Source: Verrucomicrobiia bacterium
GTDB lineage: Bacteria; Verrucomicrobiota; Verrucomicrobiia; Limisphaerales; JADLHS01
DNA: 64,000 nt
Reading direction: 5' to 3'
Assembly (NCBI GenBank): GCA_026125285.1
Contig: JAHCLO010000010.1
Coordinates: forward strand, 1-64,000
Below the pieces are notes generated by a model. That model was not told where the DNA came from, did not search any database, and worked only from the letters and a program-made list of their open reading frames with translations. A program made the position numbers and the translations under genes. Positions 17,277 to 26,807 of the stretch are shown piece after piece; the stretch's first letter is position 1, and each line of letters begins with the position of its first letter.

Positions 17277-20200
17277 TCACTTTGCGCCCTGCGCCAGCAA
17301 ATACGCCATGAGGTCGTTGAACTCCTCGACGGTCAGAATGTCGCCAAAATTGGAGGGCATGAGCGAAAGCTCGGACTCGCGGTTTTCGACAATCTCGCGC
17401 TTGGGCACGGCGATCTCCCTGCCAGTAGCGTCGGCAAAGACCAACACCTCGCCCTCCTCACGTCGCAGCAGGCCGGTAATCGCTGTGTCATCGCGCAATG
17501 TCAGGTTGCTGGTGCGGAACGCGGGGTCCACGTTGCGGTTCGCGTCAATCACATCCTCAATCAGGCGCTCCAACCCGCGGCTGCCCACGCCATCGAGTTG
17601 CGGTCCAATGATCGCTCCCTTGCCCGCAATCTGATGACACGCCGCGCAACTCTTCTCGTAAACCAACGCCCCCCTTTCCGCCGAGGACCGCCCGGGGAGG
17701 AATCCAGCCAGCCGCGTGGCGATGAGTTTCTGCATTTCGGCATTCACGGGCGAAAGTCCGGCGGTCAGTTTGGCATAGCGCGCGCGATATTGCGGCAACC
17801 GGGCCGCCGCGAGCCGCTCGCGCACGGCGCGGTCCAGCAGGAGTTGAGGCGAAATTTTCCGGCTTTCCGCCAATTGGAGCAGCGCTTCCGCACCCGCCGG
17901 GTTGCCGGCCAATGATTGCGCGAGTTTGAGTTGCAGCCGATGTGGCGCGGTCAGCAATGCCTCCAAAACCGCTTCACGCGCCAGCGAGGAATTCAAACCT
18001 GCCAGCACGCCGGCCATGGTTTCGCGAAAGGCGGGACTGGCGTTGGTGTCACCAAGGCTGCGCGCCAGATCGGGAATGTAGGTTTCCGGTTTGAGCGCCA
18101 CCAGGGCGGCGGCGGCGGCGGCACGGGCTTCAAGGGGGTTGGACTTCTCCGAGAAAACTTGGGTCATCTGCGACTCGAATTCCGGCAGTGGCACTGTGCG
18201 CACCAAGTGCGCGGCGTCTTGCTGCCGCTGACTGGGACCGTTGGGAATCGCCTCCGGCATCGCGACCACGGCAGGTTCAAACCGGCCCGCGGCCAGCCAT
18301 GCGAAGGCTGTGCCGGCGTGGCCATCCACGATTTCGAGAATGCCCTGGCGGCCTGTGTGTTTGCGGAGATCCCAGGCAATGCGTTGCGCTTCATCGTTGC
18401 GCGGTGGCGCCGCCTGGGCCAGCACCTCGCGCGTGTCGGCAGCGATCAGGCGGACCAGATTCCGCCGCTGGGGTGGCCGCTCTGGATGGCCATCGTGACC
18501 GGCAAGATAGAAACTGAGTTGCGGGGGGATGGCGAAAGTGCGCGAACGCAGAATACCGGTGAGCGATTCTCCCGCCGGCAGGCTGGAGAAGAAAGCAGAT
18601 GCCTGGTCACCATCGGCGGAAGGCCGCTGCTGGAGCATCCAGGGGTTGCTCGAGCTTTCCGTTCCCGAAAGCGGCACGACAATCCACGGCGTGTTCGCTG
18701 CATCCGTTGGCGCCAGGAGTTGGCCGGCCAGTTCCGCCGCCCAAGCGGTGTGCGCGGCGCTGAGGCTTGCCCCGCGTTGGGCAAAGGCCTCCTGCACAGA
18801 CTTGAACAAGTCGAATTGGGCGTCCAGATCATCAAGGAACTTTTCCTGCGCGATGATCACAAGCGCATCCACCTCCGATTCGGGCGCGTAACGGGCCGCA
18901 TGGCGCAGGCAGGTCATGAGGCTGGTGCGCGACGGGGCGACTTTGTAAGCGTGCGCCAGGGCGTAGCTTCCGGCATCGGGCGATTTCACACCCACGGTGA
19001 CATCCGCGATCGCGCGCAAATGGGTTTCCTCGAGGGGCAGGGAGTTCAGGAACTGAAAAGCGCCCGGGGCCTGTAGTTGGTTGCGCAACGCCATCCGCAC
19101 CGTGTGCAGCAAAGCGGGATCATCCGGTGGCACCCGGCGGCGCGCTTCGAGCAGGGGAGCAAGGTGCGCCGGGCGCGGGTGGGTGACGAAGGCATCGGCT
19201 GCGGCGCGTTGCACGAACGGATCGGCATCGCGCAAACCGGTGACCGCGAGATCGCGCATCGTGGGTGTCCAATCTGCGGTTTCCGAAACGACCCGCATGG
19301 CATGGGTGCGGACCGTGTGGTCTGAATCGCGTGCGGCATGGGCGAGCATTTTTGAGTTCAGAGCACGGAGCCGATGCAGCACCCATAAACCATGGACTTT
19401 TTGCTCGGCGGTGGATTTTTTGTCGCTCAATAATTTCTCCACCGGTCGAATGGCCGCGGGCCCGATTCGGTCGGTGAGTTGCTCCGTGGCGAGCATGCGG
19501 ACGGTGAGGTTGGGATGCGCCAGTTGTTTCCCCAATTCCGCTGCCGTGGATTGGGACAGATCGAAGTCCTGCGGCACCGGATGTCTCTTTCCGTCGCCAC
19601 GATAGATGATGCGCCAGATGCGCCCGCGTTCACGGTCGCGGCCCGGATGATCGAGCGGCACTTCATAATGGCCGATGATACGATTGTAGAAATCCGCGAC
19701 GTAAATCGCGCCATCTGGACCGAGGGTCAAATCCACGGGGCGGAACCAAGGATCGTCGCTGCGAAGGAAGTCCGGTTCCTGCCGAGCGTTACGGGTGGAG
19801 TTTCGGCCCGGATAGGAATCACGATTTATACGGCAGGTCATCACGTTGCCAATGAGACTGTTGCCCCGGTATTCCGGCGGAAAACGGTCGTCGTGATAAA
19901 CCACAATACCGCAAATCGCGGTCGAGCCGTGCGTGTGCGGGCAGATGTTCGGGCCGAAGCCAAGTCCATCGTGCGGCTTGCCAAAACTCGGGTAGTAGGC
20001 GCCGCGCAGCAGTTGATACACTGGCGAGCTGTGGCAATCCGCGGAGAACAGGTCGCCCAAGGGATCGAACTGGAGGCCGAATGGATTGACTTGTCCCCAG
20101 GTAAACTGCTCCACGCGCGAGCCGTCGAGGCGCATGCGGTAGGTGTTGCCGGAGTTCATGGTGATGGCGTGACCATCCGTGCCTCGAAGGGTGGAAGTGT

Positions 20201-20762
20201 TGCGATACCCGTGACAGGCGTAGAGCCAACCGTCGTAGCCGCGACGGAAACTGCTGGTCAGCCCGTGGGTGTCGAGATCGTAGCCCTGCCCGCTATAAAG
20301 CACCGTGCGCCGGTCGGCACGACCATCGCCATCGGTGTCTTCAAAGTGGTAGATCGCTGGAATACTGAAGGCAATCGCCCCACCGCGATACGGATAGAGA
20401 CCAATGGGGATGTTAAGCCCGTCAGCAAAGGTGGTGACGCGCCGTGCGCGACCCGACTCGTCGAAGTCAGAGAGGATTTTGATTTCGTCGCGGCCCGGGC
20501 TGTTGGTGGGGACGGGAAAGGGATATTCGCGAGACTGCGTCATCCACAACCGTCCGCGCTCGTCGAAGGCCAGATTCATCGGTTTGCTGATATCCGGTTC
20601 GGCAGCGACCAGTTGGATTTCAAACCCCGGAGGCAGGTGAAATGACTTCTGCGCCTCCTCCGGTGCAAGGGCCTCGGTCTTCCGGATGAAATCCGCAAAG
20701 GGATCGTCCTGGCTGGATGCCGGGAGGACGAGCCCCATCAATATCATGGCCGCTATGCGCAT
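17277..20762 (-). CDS. PVC-type dehydrogenase with HEAT repeats and C-terminal cytochrome c
   Basis: About 1161 residues from MRIAAMILMGLVLPASSQ, a signal peptide; an in-frame ATG at 20816 adds 18 residues. The N-terminal part is the PVC membrane-bound dehydrogenase beta-propeller (FHLPPGFEIQLVAAEPDISKP, LAFDERGRLWMTQSREYP, DGAIYVADFYNRIIGHYEVP). A middle region has helical HEAT-like repeats (about 430-620). The C-terminal PVC haem domain has CAACH at about 1045, then GPQLDGVGSRG. The protein is probably periplasmic and oxidises a sugar-derived compound, passing electrons to the haem. This architecture is nearly restricted to PVC bacteria and supports the taxonomic call. It is divergent from the amidohydrolase. 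Confidence 0.85.
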   Translation of the reverse strand: MRIAAMILMGLVLPASSQDDPFADFIRKTEALAPEEAQKSFHLPPGFEIQLVAAEPDISKPMNLAFDERGRLWMTQSREYPFPVPTNSPGRDEIKILSDFDESGRARRVTTFADGLNIPIGLYPYRGGAIAFSIPAIYHFEDTDGDGRADRRTVLYSGQGYDLDTHGLTSSFRRGYDGWLYACHGYRNTSTLRGTDGHAITMNSGNTYRMRLDGSRVEQFTWGQVNPFGLQFDPLGDLFSADCHSSPVYQLLRGAYYPSFGKPHDGLGFGPNICPHTHGSTAICGIVVYHDDRFPPEYRGNSLIGNVMTCRINRDSYPGRNSTRNARQEPDFLRSDDPWFRPVDLTLGPDGAIYVADFYNRIIGHYEVPLDHPGRDRERGRIWRIIYRGDGKRHPVPQDFDLSQSTAAELGKQLAHPNLTVRMLATEQLTDRIGPAAIRPVEKLLSDKKSTAEQKVHGLWVLHRLRALNSKMLAHAARDSDHTVRTHAMRVVSETADWTPTMRDLAVTGLRDADPFVQRAAADAFVTHPRPAHLAPLLEARRRVPPDDPALLHTVRMALRNQLQAPGAFQFLNSLPLEETHLRAIADVTVGVKSPDAGSYALAHAYKVAPSRTSLMTCLRHAARYAPESEVDALVIIAQEKFLDDLDAQFDLFKSVQEAFAQRGASLSAAHTAWAAELAGQLLAPTDAANTPWIVVPLSGTESSSNPWMLQQRPSADGDQASAFFSSLPAGESLTGILRSRTFAIPPQLSFYLAGHDGHPERPPQRRNLVRLIAADTREVLAQAAPPRNDEAQRIAWDLRKHTGRQGILEIVDGHAGTAFAWLAAGRFEPAVVAMPEAIPNGPSQRQQDAAHLVRTVPLPEFESQMTQVFSEKSNPLEARAAAAAALVALKPETYIPDLARSLGDTNASPAFRETMAGVLAGLNSSLAREAVLEALLTAPHRLQLKLAQSLAGNPAGAEALLQLAESRKISPQLLLDRAVRERLAAARLPQYRARYAKLTAGLSPVNAEMQKLIATRLAGFLPGRSSAERGALVYEKSCAACHQIAGKGAIIGPQLDGVGSRGLERLIEDVIDANRNVDPAFRTSNLTLRDDTAITGLLRREEGEVLVFADATGREIAVPKREIVENRESELSLMPSNFGDILTVEEFNDLMAYLLAQGAK

Positions 20763-20879
20763 CAGGCAGAAGTCACTCTGGTGTGTGCGGAGTGGGATGG
20801 TTAGAGTTGCTTGCATGGAATGGACGTTGCGTGTAATGCGAGGGAGTAAAGCACAACGCGCACGACCGGCAATTCTATT

Positions 20880-21917
20880 ATGACCGCCAATCCCCCTGAA
20901 GAGCGCCCCATTGACATGCACGTTCATATCGTGGGGAATGGCAGCGGCGGCACCGGATGCTGGTTGCGGGTGCGCGGTTGGCACCGGCCACTGGCCGCTT
21001 TGATGACACACCACATCGGCTTGCCTCGCGGAGCGATGCGCGGGGAGTTGGACCGGCTTTATGTGGAACGTCTGTTGGAGTTGGTCCGTGGATCATCTTT
21101 GCGCGCGGTCGTCATCCTGGCGCAAGACGACGTCCATGACGAACACGGGCTCGTTATGGAGGGAGCCGGCTCATTCTACGTGCCCAATGATTACGTGTTG
21201 GCACTGGCCCGTGAGCACAAGGAATTTCTGCCGGCGGTGTCCATTCATCCGGCTCGTCCTGACGCGCTCGACGAACTCAAACGCTGCCTGGAGGCTGGCG
21301 CCGTGATGATGAAGTGCCTGCCGAACTGCCAGAACATCAACTGCAACGACCGGCGCTACCGCAGACTCTGGGAGCGCATGGCCGAGGCCGGACTACCCCT
21401 GCTTGCCCATACCGGCGACGAGCACACACTGCCGGTGATCCGTCCCGACTACGCTGACCCGCGGATTCTGACCTTGCCACTGGAATGTGGCGTCACAGTT
21501 ATCGCCGCACATTGCGGCACGAAGAGCGGAGTTTTCACGTCGGAGTACTTTCATGTGTTTGCCGAAATGACGCAACGTTTCCCAAACCTTTACGGCGACA
21601 CCAGCGCCTTCAATGTGCCGATTCGCGGAAGGCACATTCCCCAGTGCCTGCGCGAACCACTGGTTTCACGCATCGTGCATGGGAGTGATTTCCCGGTGCC
21701 TGTGCATGGGCATTTTGCGTGGCTGAATGGCTTCCTGAAATGGAGGGACTTCCGGCGCTGGGAAAAGCACCCCAACATCTTGGAGCGCGATTATCAACTC
21801 AAACGGGCGATGGGTTTCCCCGCGGAGAGTTTTACCCGAATCCAGAATCTGCTGCGCTGGCCGCCCAACAGCAGGTCGGTTGGCCGGCGGTCTGAGGCAA
21901 TAAAAAAACCGGGCTAA
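20880..21917 (+). CDS. Amidohydrolase-family metal-dependent hydrolase
   Basis: 345 residues. The TIM-barrel amidohydrolase (amidohydrolase_2-like) signature is visible: DMHVH near residue 12, LLAHTGDEH, VIAAHCGTKSG and HGSDFPVP for metal and catalytic residues. A lysine-containing stretch MMKCLPNCQNINCND may supply the bridging or substrate region. Related enzymes are decarboxylases and lactonases acting on small carboxylates. It is divergent from the PVC dehydrogenase gene with 63-117 bp between starts, so the two may share regulation. The last codons (KKPG) overlap a hairpin. Confidence 0.75.
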   Translation: MTANPPEERPIDMHVHIVGNGSGGTGCWLRVRGWHRPLAALMTHHIGLPRGAMRGELDRLYVERLLELVRGSSLRAVVILAQDDVHDEHGLVMEGAGSFYVPNDYVLALAREHKEFLPAVSIHPARPDALDELKRCLEAGAVMMKCLPNCQNINCNDRRYRRLWERMAEAGLPLLAHTGDEHTLPVIRPDYADPRILTLPLECGVTVIAAHCGTKSGVFTSEYFHVFAEMTQRFPNLYGDTSAFNVPIRGRHIPQCLREPLVSRIVHGSDFPVPVHGHFAWLNGFLKWRDFRRWEKHPNILERDYQLKRAMGFPAESFTRIQNLLRWPPNSRSVGRRSEAIKKPG

Positions 21918-21945
21918 GCGACCAGGGGATGGCCGAGAAGCCCGG
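21909..21945 (+). terminator. Possible terminator overlapping the amidohydrolase stop
   Basis: CCGGGCT at 21909-21915 can pair with AGCCCGG ending near 21945, and an AT-rich stretch follows. The loop is long (about 23 nt), so support is weak. Confidence 0.35.
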
Positions 21946-22040
21946 GGAATTTTCGAATAGTACTCAGTAGGATCACGTAGAATTCCGGCATGCATCTGTA
22001 CCAGGATGCACACCGAAAGCGTTTTGACTTCAAAGAGCGT

Positions 22041-22064
22041 GGGCTTTACAGCCCGAAAATTTTT
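22041..22064 (+). terminator. Small hairpin followed by T-rich tract
   Basis: GGGCT-TTAC-AGCCC is followed by GAAAATTTTT. It looks like a short intrinsic terminator in the 330-bp gap 21918-22247. The rest of that gap is AT-rich compared with its surroundings and may hold the promoter of the FkbM gene; I cannot assign boxes. Confidence 0.45.
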
Positions 22065-22247
22065 GCTAACTGGGGAGAGTTAATCATAAGCACACATGAC
22101 TGTCAAATCATTTAGCTAAAGTATTAGTGATAGTATGGGAGCACATAAGCACCAAGGGCACGCCGGCTGTCAGTTGGCGCGTGGACGAGCAACAGTCGGC
22201 GGCGGCAGCGCGAGAGGCATGAACTGGAGTGAATTGGAGTTTGACCT

Positions 22248-22889
22248 GTGCTGAAACGGCGGATTACGCTCCGCGCCGCTGTGAACATCGGCTCAATCAT
22301 CCACTTTGTCCGGCTGGGACTTACGAAGAACCGCATTGGCAGGTTGCTCCATTCCAACCGGGGCAATGAAATGCTCTATCCCGAAGGCTGGGAGCCCAAA
22401 GTGCTCAAATGCCTTTGCGAGACGAAATGGGATGGCCCCGTCTGGGATGTGGGCGCATTTGTGGGTCGGCACGCCTATCGGGTGGCCAAATTTCATCGGG
22501 TCTATGCCTTCGAACCGAATTTGAACGCATTGCAGTTTCTGGGTTACAACCTGAAAGACCTTCAAAACGTCGTGATCGTCCCCTGTGGTTTGACGGTGGA
22601 TGGCCAGCCGATGAAAGGCACGGTGGACCCGGATTTTCTCAAACCGCCCACCGGTCCGCAGGTGGCCACCCTCTCCATCGCCGAGGCCCTCCAAAAATTT
22701 GGCCGGCCGGGCGTGATCAAGATAGATATCGAAGGCGGTGAATACGAGATGCTCAAATGCGAACTGTTGTTCGACCTGACCTTGCTCATCGAATGGCATC
22801 GCGAAATTCCCACCGAACTCCTGCATTGGACAATTCAGACCATTGACGAGACGCACTCGTTGCTGACTCCGCGCCAGCCCGGCGCATGA
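22248..22889 (+). CDS. FkbM-family methyltransferase
   Basis: 213 residues, starting with GTG. The class I methyltransferase core is visible: PVWDVGAFVGRHAYRVAKF (SAM-binding loop), VYAFEPNLNALQFLGYNL, and the FkbM signature VIKIDIEGGEYEMLK. FkbM-type enzymes O-methylate sugars or polyketides and are common in polysaccharide clusters. The stop overlaps the next gene (ATGA), a glycosyltransferase, so the two probably act on the same glycan. Confidence 0.78.
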   Translation: MLKRRITLRAAVNIGSIIHFVRLGLTKNRIGRLLHSNRGNEMLYPEGWEPKVLKCLCETKWDGPVWDVGAFVGRHAYRVAKFHRVYAFEPNLNALQFLGYNLKDLQNVVIVPCGLTVDGQPMKGTVDPDFLKPPTGPQVATLSIAEALQKFGRPGVIKIDIEGGEYEMLKCELLFDLTLLIEWHREIPTELLHWTIQTIDETHSLLTPRQPGA

Positions 22890-23926
22890 TGCTGGACATG
22901 GCCTCCTCGCCTTCGGTCAGCCTGCTCATCCCAACGCACAACAACGCGCGCACCGTTGCGGAAACCATCGAGTCCTGCACGCGCCAGACCTTTCGCGACC
23001 TCGAGATCATCATTTATGACGAGGCGAGCAAGGACCCCACCCGGGAGATCATCGCGGCCGCGGCCGCCCGCGATTCACGCATCCGGGTCCTGACCAGCGA
23101 GGAAAATTCCGGGCCGCTGATGGCGTGGCGCAAATTGCTGTACGAGGCTCGGGGCCGCTACTGCACCTGGGTCTGGTCGGACGACCTGATCCTGCCGCGC
23201 TACGTCGAGGTGCTGCGCGGTGCCCTGGAGCAAAACCCGTCCCACCTGCTCGCGGGCTGCAACGCCTACCGCTATTACTATCCCACCGATCCAAACATTC
23301 CCGTGCCGCCGGCCAACTTGGATCAGCCGGATCCGAGTTGGGGCTTGTTGAACGAGCTTTACCCGACGGCCACCCTCAAGGGGGACGCGTACGCCCTGGG
23401 CATATTTGCGAAGGTTTATCCCGTCACGCAAATGTGCAACTTGTTCAAGACCTCAGCCGTGAAAGAGGTTTTTGACCATTACATCCACCTGGAAAATCCC
23501 TTTGGCTTCGACTACTCCCGAATGGCCTACGGTAACGACGTGGCGTTCCTGAGCGAAATGGGCCTGCGCTCGGGTGAACTGGTGCAGGTGGGCGATCCCC
23601 TGGTGGTCGCGCGCTCCACGCCCAACAGCCTGACCGAACGCCTGATCAAGAAAGACCGCTGGCAATACTGGCTGCAATATACCTGGGCGTTTTACCACGG
23701 TTGGTCGCGGTGTCGCCAACTCTCACCGCGCATGGCCACGCTCATCAACCTCGGGTTGGATCGCGTCCATTTCTGCAATCTTCCTTACGGACTGAAGAAC
23801 CGCCTCTGGCCGAAACACGCGAATCCCTTCCGCGCCGCTCGCGCGCTCTGGTTCATCCTGCTCCATGACCGGCACTTCAAAAAGGACGCGGGGCCAGCCT
23901 CCATGGAGGCTTATCTGTCGCGGTAA
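22886..23926 (+). CDS. Family 2 glycosyltransferase
   Basis: 346 residues. N-terminal GT-A domain with SLLIPTHNNARTVAETIESC, IIIYDEASKDPTREII and WVWSDDLILPRYVEVL (DD in the DxD position). The C-terminal part (about 230-346) is basic and aromatic, likely membrane-associated. It probably transfers one sugar during surface polysaccharide or glycolipid synthesis. Translationally coupled to the FkbM methyltransferase. Confidence 0.82.
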   Translation: MMLDMASSPSVSLLIPTHNNARTVAETIESCTRQTFRDLEIIIYDEASKDPTREIIAAAAARDSRIRVLTSEENSGPLMAWRKLLYEARGRYCTWVWSDDLILPRYVEVLRGALEQNPSHLLAGCNAYRYYYPTDPNIPVPPANLDQPDPSWGLLNELYPTATLKGDAYALGIFAKVYPVTQMCNLFKTSAVKEVFDHYIHLENPFGFDYSRMAYGNDVAFLSEMGLRSGELVQVGDPLVVARSTPNSLTERLIKKDRWQYWLQYTWAFYHGWSRCRQLSPRMATLINLGLDRVHFCNLPYGLKNRLWPKHANPFRAARALWFILLHDRHFKKDAGPASMEAYLSR

Positions 23927-23952
23927 TCGCGGCGACTTCTATTCGTTGCCGT

Positions 23953-24879
23953 TCAGAACTTCAAACGGAGGAACTCCGGCCCCGTGCCAATGGGCAACTG
24001 CGCCGAGTGGCGGTTCCCATCCGAGTTGATGCCTGGTTGCGGGTTTAAGTCCTGCCATTCCGGCGCGCTCAAGCTGGTCGTGGATTGAAAAACCGCACCC
24101 GCAGCCGATCCTTCCCACGAGACAATCAGCGCGTCGTCACCGAGCGAGACGGACAGCACCGGTGCGCTGCCGCTGGGATGGTCCAGCACGTCAATTTCCC
24201 AAACCAGGGGCGACACAAAGGCGGGTGTCAAACCATCGTCAAATCCCACGAAGGGATTCACCTCATCGAACGGATCGCGCATTTGCCCCTGGGTGTTGTC
24301 CACCGCATAGAACTCAAATTCCACGTGGGTTACTCCCGTCGCCAGCGGACCTTCGGTGTCCGTCAACTGCGAGAGCGCCACGCGCCAGTTATTGACGGAG
24401 GCATTGTTGATCGTGCCCGAGGCGTGCGACTGGACATAGATCGGCTCGGTGAATGTTTGCGCGCCATCGGAGGAGAACCGCACCGTGTAGGTGTGAAACA
24501 CCCGGCCATCACGACCGTTGTTGCCGGTAAACACCCGGATCTCCGTGATGTCGGCGGCACAGGTCAACTCATACTGAATGAGCTTGGCCGGCAAGCCCAT
24601 GCCGGGAAAATCATTGAGCAAACCGGTCAATCCCGTCGCCCGGATGCCTTGCCCATCGGTGAAAGCCGGCAGTTGGTCCAGCGGATCCGTGTTCGCCGAG
24701 TGCCAGCCGCGGTCACCCGGCAACTCGATCGGAATCAAACCCTGAATCAGATCCGTCGCCTCATACAAGACCGGCAAGTCTTCCTCCTCACCCTGAGTGA
24801 CAACGACAAGCGGTGCAGCGTGAATGGATAAACCGGCCAAACCAAGCGCGGCAACCAGGAAGCTGAATGATGTTTTCAT
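23953..24879 (-). CDS. Secreted protein of unknown function with discoidin-like and Verrucomicrobial C-terminal segments
   Basis: About 308 residues from MKTSFSFLVAALGLAGLSIHA, a signal peptide; two ATGs (24885, 24879) are close together. The middle (TCAADITEIRVFTGNNGRDGRVFHTYTVRFSSDG) resembles a carbohydrate-binding or discoidin-like beta-sandwich. The last 60 residues (SLGDDALIVSWEGSAAGAVFQSTTSLSAPEWQDL) match a short beta module that recurs at the end of secreted proteins in these bacteria. It follows the GntP permease gene on the same strand. I do not recognise a specific function. Confidence 0.55.
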   Translation of the reverse strand: MKTSFSFLVAALGLAGLSIHAAPLVVVTQGEEEDLPVLYEATDLIQGLIPIELPGDRGWHSANTDPLDQLPAFTDGQGIRATGLTGLLNDFPGMGLPAKLIQYELTCAADITEIRVFTGNNGRDGRVFHTYTVRFSSDGAQTFTEPIYVQSHASGTINNASVNNWRVALSQLTDTEGPLATGVTHVEFEFYAVDNTQGQMRDPFDEVNPFVGFDDGLTPAFVSPLVWEIDVLDHPSGSAPVLSVSLGDDALIVSWEGSAAGAVFQSTTSLSAPEWQDLNPQPGINSDGNRHSAQLPIGTGPEFLRLKF

Positions 24880-25028
24880 AAGCATCGAGAAGTTCTGTCT
24901 CACTACCGCTGTTCTACGCCGGCGCAGTCTGAATTCAAGCCAGAAAGCATCCAGAAAGTTTCCAGGGACGGGAAGTCCTCCGCACTCTCGGCGTGTCAGC
25001 GAGATCAAAGGGTCGGGCGGTGGGCTGA

Positions 25029-26714
25029 TCACCTTCCGCCAGTCAGCGGCAGAATCGAACTAAACACCAGCGTCTCAATAAGTCCGATCACCGAAATAGC
25101 GGTGGCCACCACGGTCCAACTCTTTAAGGTTTCCTGCTCAGTAAAACCGCTCAATTTGGCAACGACCCAAAACCCGCTATCGTTCATCCACGACAAAATG
25201 ACCGACCCGAAACCAACGGCCAAGTAGATGTAAACGATGTGGTAAGGCAGGCTTGAGCCGTCGCCGACGATGGCGAACATCAGCGCCGAACCCGTAATCA
25301 TCGCCACCGTGGCCGAGCCTTGCGCCACCCGGACGACGGCGGTGACCAACCATGCGAGCAAGACGTAATTGACGGAACGGCCTTCGGCCAGCTCCTTGAT
25401 CGCCTCGCCCACACCGCTGTGGCGAATCATCGCCCCGAAGGCACCCCCCGCGCTGGTGATGAGAATGATCACGCCCGCCGTCTCCAGCGACGGGGCGATC
25501 TTTTGCGCCAACGCCGCGAAGGTCAGCCGGCATTGCTTCAAGTGTAGCGCCATGGCAATGAGCGCGCCGAGGAGCAATGCCAGGGTTTTGTTGCCCAGAA
25601 ACTGCACAATGGCATTGAGCATCGTGAAACTCTCCAGGCCACCGAGCGCCGTCACCACCCCGGGCAGTTTCTTCCCGGCCATGTCCAGAAAGGATGCCAG
25701 TGCGATCAGCACCGCCGGAAGCACCACCGGCAGCACGGCAAGGCTGAAGGACGGCAACTCGTCATCCCGCCGGTTGACGATGGTGTTCAGGTCCGCAAGT
25801 GACGCGCCCGAGGTTTCGCGCAGCGGCACTGGCGAAACGCGATCCAGCCATTTCGCCAGATACAACACGCCCAGGGCCGGGAGAATACCGGAAAGCAACC
25901 CGGCGACGATTGCCGCCCCAAGGTCCAGCTTCAAGGCGTCGGCCACGAGCAACGGGCCGGGCGTGGGCGGCACCATGGAATGGGTGATGGCACCGCCGCC
26001 CGCCATGGCGAGCACGTAGAGCATATAGTTTTTGCCCGTGCGCAGTCCCAGTGCGCGCGCCAGCGGGATGAGGAGAAAGAAAACCGTGTCGAAAAAAACC
26101 GGAATGGAGAGAAAGAACCCACTGGCCAGCAGCGCGATACCCGCGCGTTTTTCGCCGAACAACCGCATGAAGCGCCGCACAATCACGTCCGCCGCGCCGC
26201 TCTCCATTAACGACACGCCAATGATGGAAGCCAACGCGATGACGATGCCAATGCTCCCGGCGGCCGTCCCGAAATCTCGCGCCACCTGATCCAACACATG
26301 TACGAAGTGGTTCCGTCCGTGAAATCGTTTCGCCTCCGCTTCGGTAATGATCGCGCGATACGTTCGGGCTTCACCGTTGCCCTCCACCAGCAAACCCCCC
26401 TTGGCCACCAGGCGGTCGAGCGTGCGAGAGACACGCCCGGTGGAAAGGCCAGCGTCGGCAAGCTGCCTTTGCACGCCTGCGAGATCCGTGGGTCGTTCCC
26501 CCACGATCCGAAAAACGGCGAGCTCCGAGTCGGTGAGTTCACCGGGCAGACTGCCAGACGGAGTGAGCCAACCGGCGAGCAAGGCGGCCAGCAACAGGGC
26601 AAGGAACGCATGGACCCGCAGCTTTGTGATCAACAGAACAATCGCCGCAACGCAGAGAGCGAGGACGACAAATGGCCAGACTTGAGACGCTTCAGCAAGC
26701 GCGAGGCAGATCAT
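25029..26714 (-). CDS. GntP-family gluconate-type permease with winged-helix insertion
   Basis: 561 residues with about a dozen membrane helices. The GntP pattern is clear: GTAAGSIGIVIALASIIGVSLMESGAADVIV, GFFLSIPVFFDTVFFLLIPLARAL, THSMVPPTPGPLLVADAL, and near the C-terminus GSATVAMITGSALMF and LSWMNDSGFWVV. Such carriers import gluconate or similar sugar acids with protons. Between helix 2 and the conserved GSIG segment, residues ~58-132 form an extra soluble domain like a MarR/BlaI-type winged helix (LTDSELAVFRIVG, recognition-type helix STGRVSRTLDRLVAKG, wing GLLVEGNGEARTYRAI). The sequence is continuous through this region with no frameshift. It lies 94 bp downstream of the CotH/LTD gene. 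Confidence 0.82.
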   Translation of the reverse strand: MICLALAEASQVWPFVVLALCVAAIVLLITKLRVHAFLALLLAALLAGWLTPSGSLPGELTDSELAVFRIVGERPTDLAGVQRQLADAGLSTGRVSRTLDRLVAKGGLLVEGNGEARTYRAIITEAEAKRFHGRNHFVHVLDQVARDFGTAAGSIGIVIALASIIGVSLMESGAADVIVRRFMRLFGEKRAGIALLASGFFLSIPVFFDTVFFLLIPLARALGLRTGKNYMLYVLAMAGGGAITHSMVPPTPGPLLVADALKLDLGAAIVAGLLSGILPALGVLYLAKWLDRVSPVPLRETSGASLADLNTIVNRRDDELPSFSLAVLPVVLPAVLIALASFLDMAGKKLPGVVTALGGLESFTMLNAIVQFLGNKTLALLLGALIAMALHLKQCRLTFAALAQKIAPSLETAGVIILITSAGGAFGAMIRHSGVGEAIKELAEGRSVNYVLLAWLVTAVVRVAQGSATVAMITGSALMFAIVGDGSSLPYHIVYIYLAVGFGSVILSWMNDSGFWVVAKLSGFTEQETLKSWTVVATAISVIGLIETLVFSSILPLTGGR

Positions 26715-26807
26715 AAGATGCGTCGGTTCTGCGGGAGACTACTCAAGCATCTCCACGGCGCAAGCCACAACGCAGCGGCGCAGCGGTGTGCGCGGTTCGC
26801 TTTGGCG

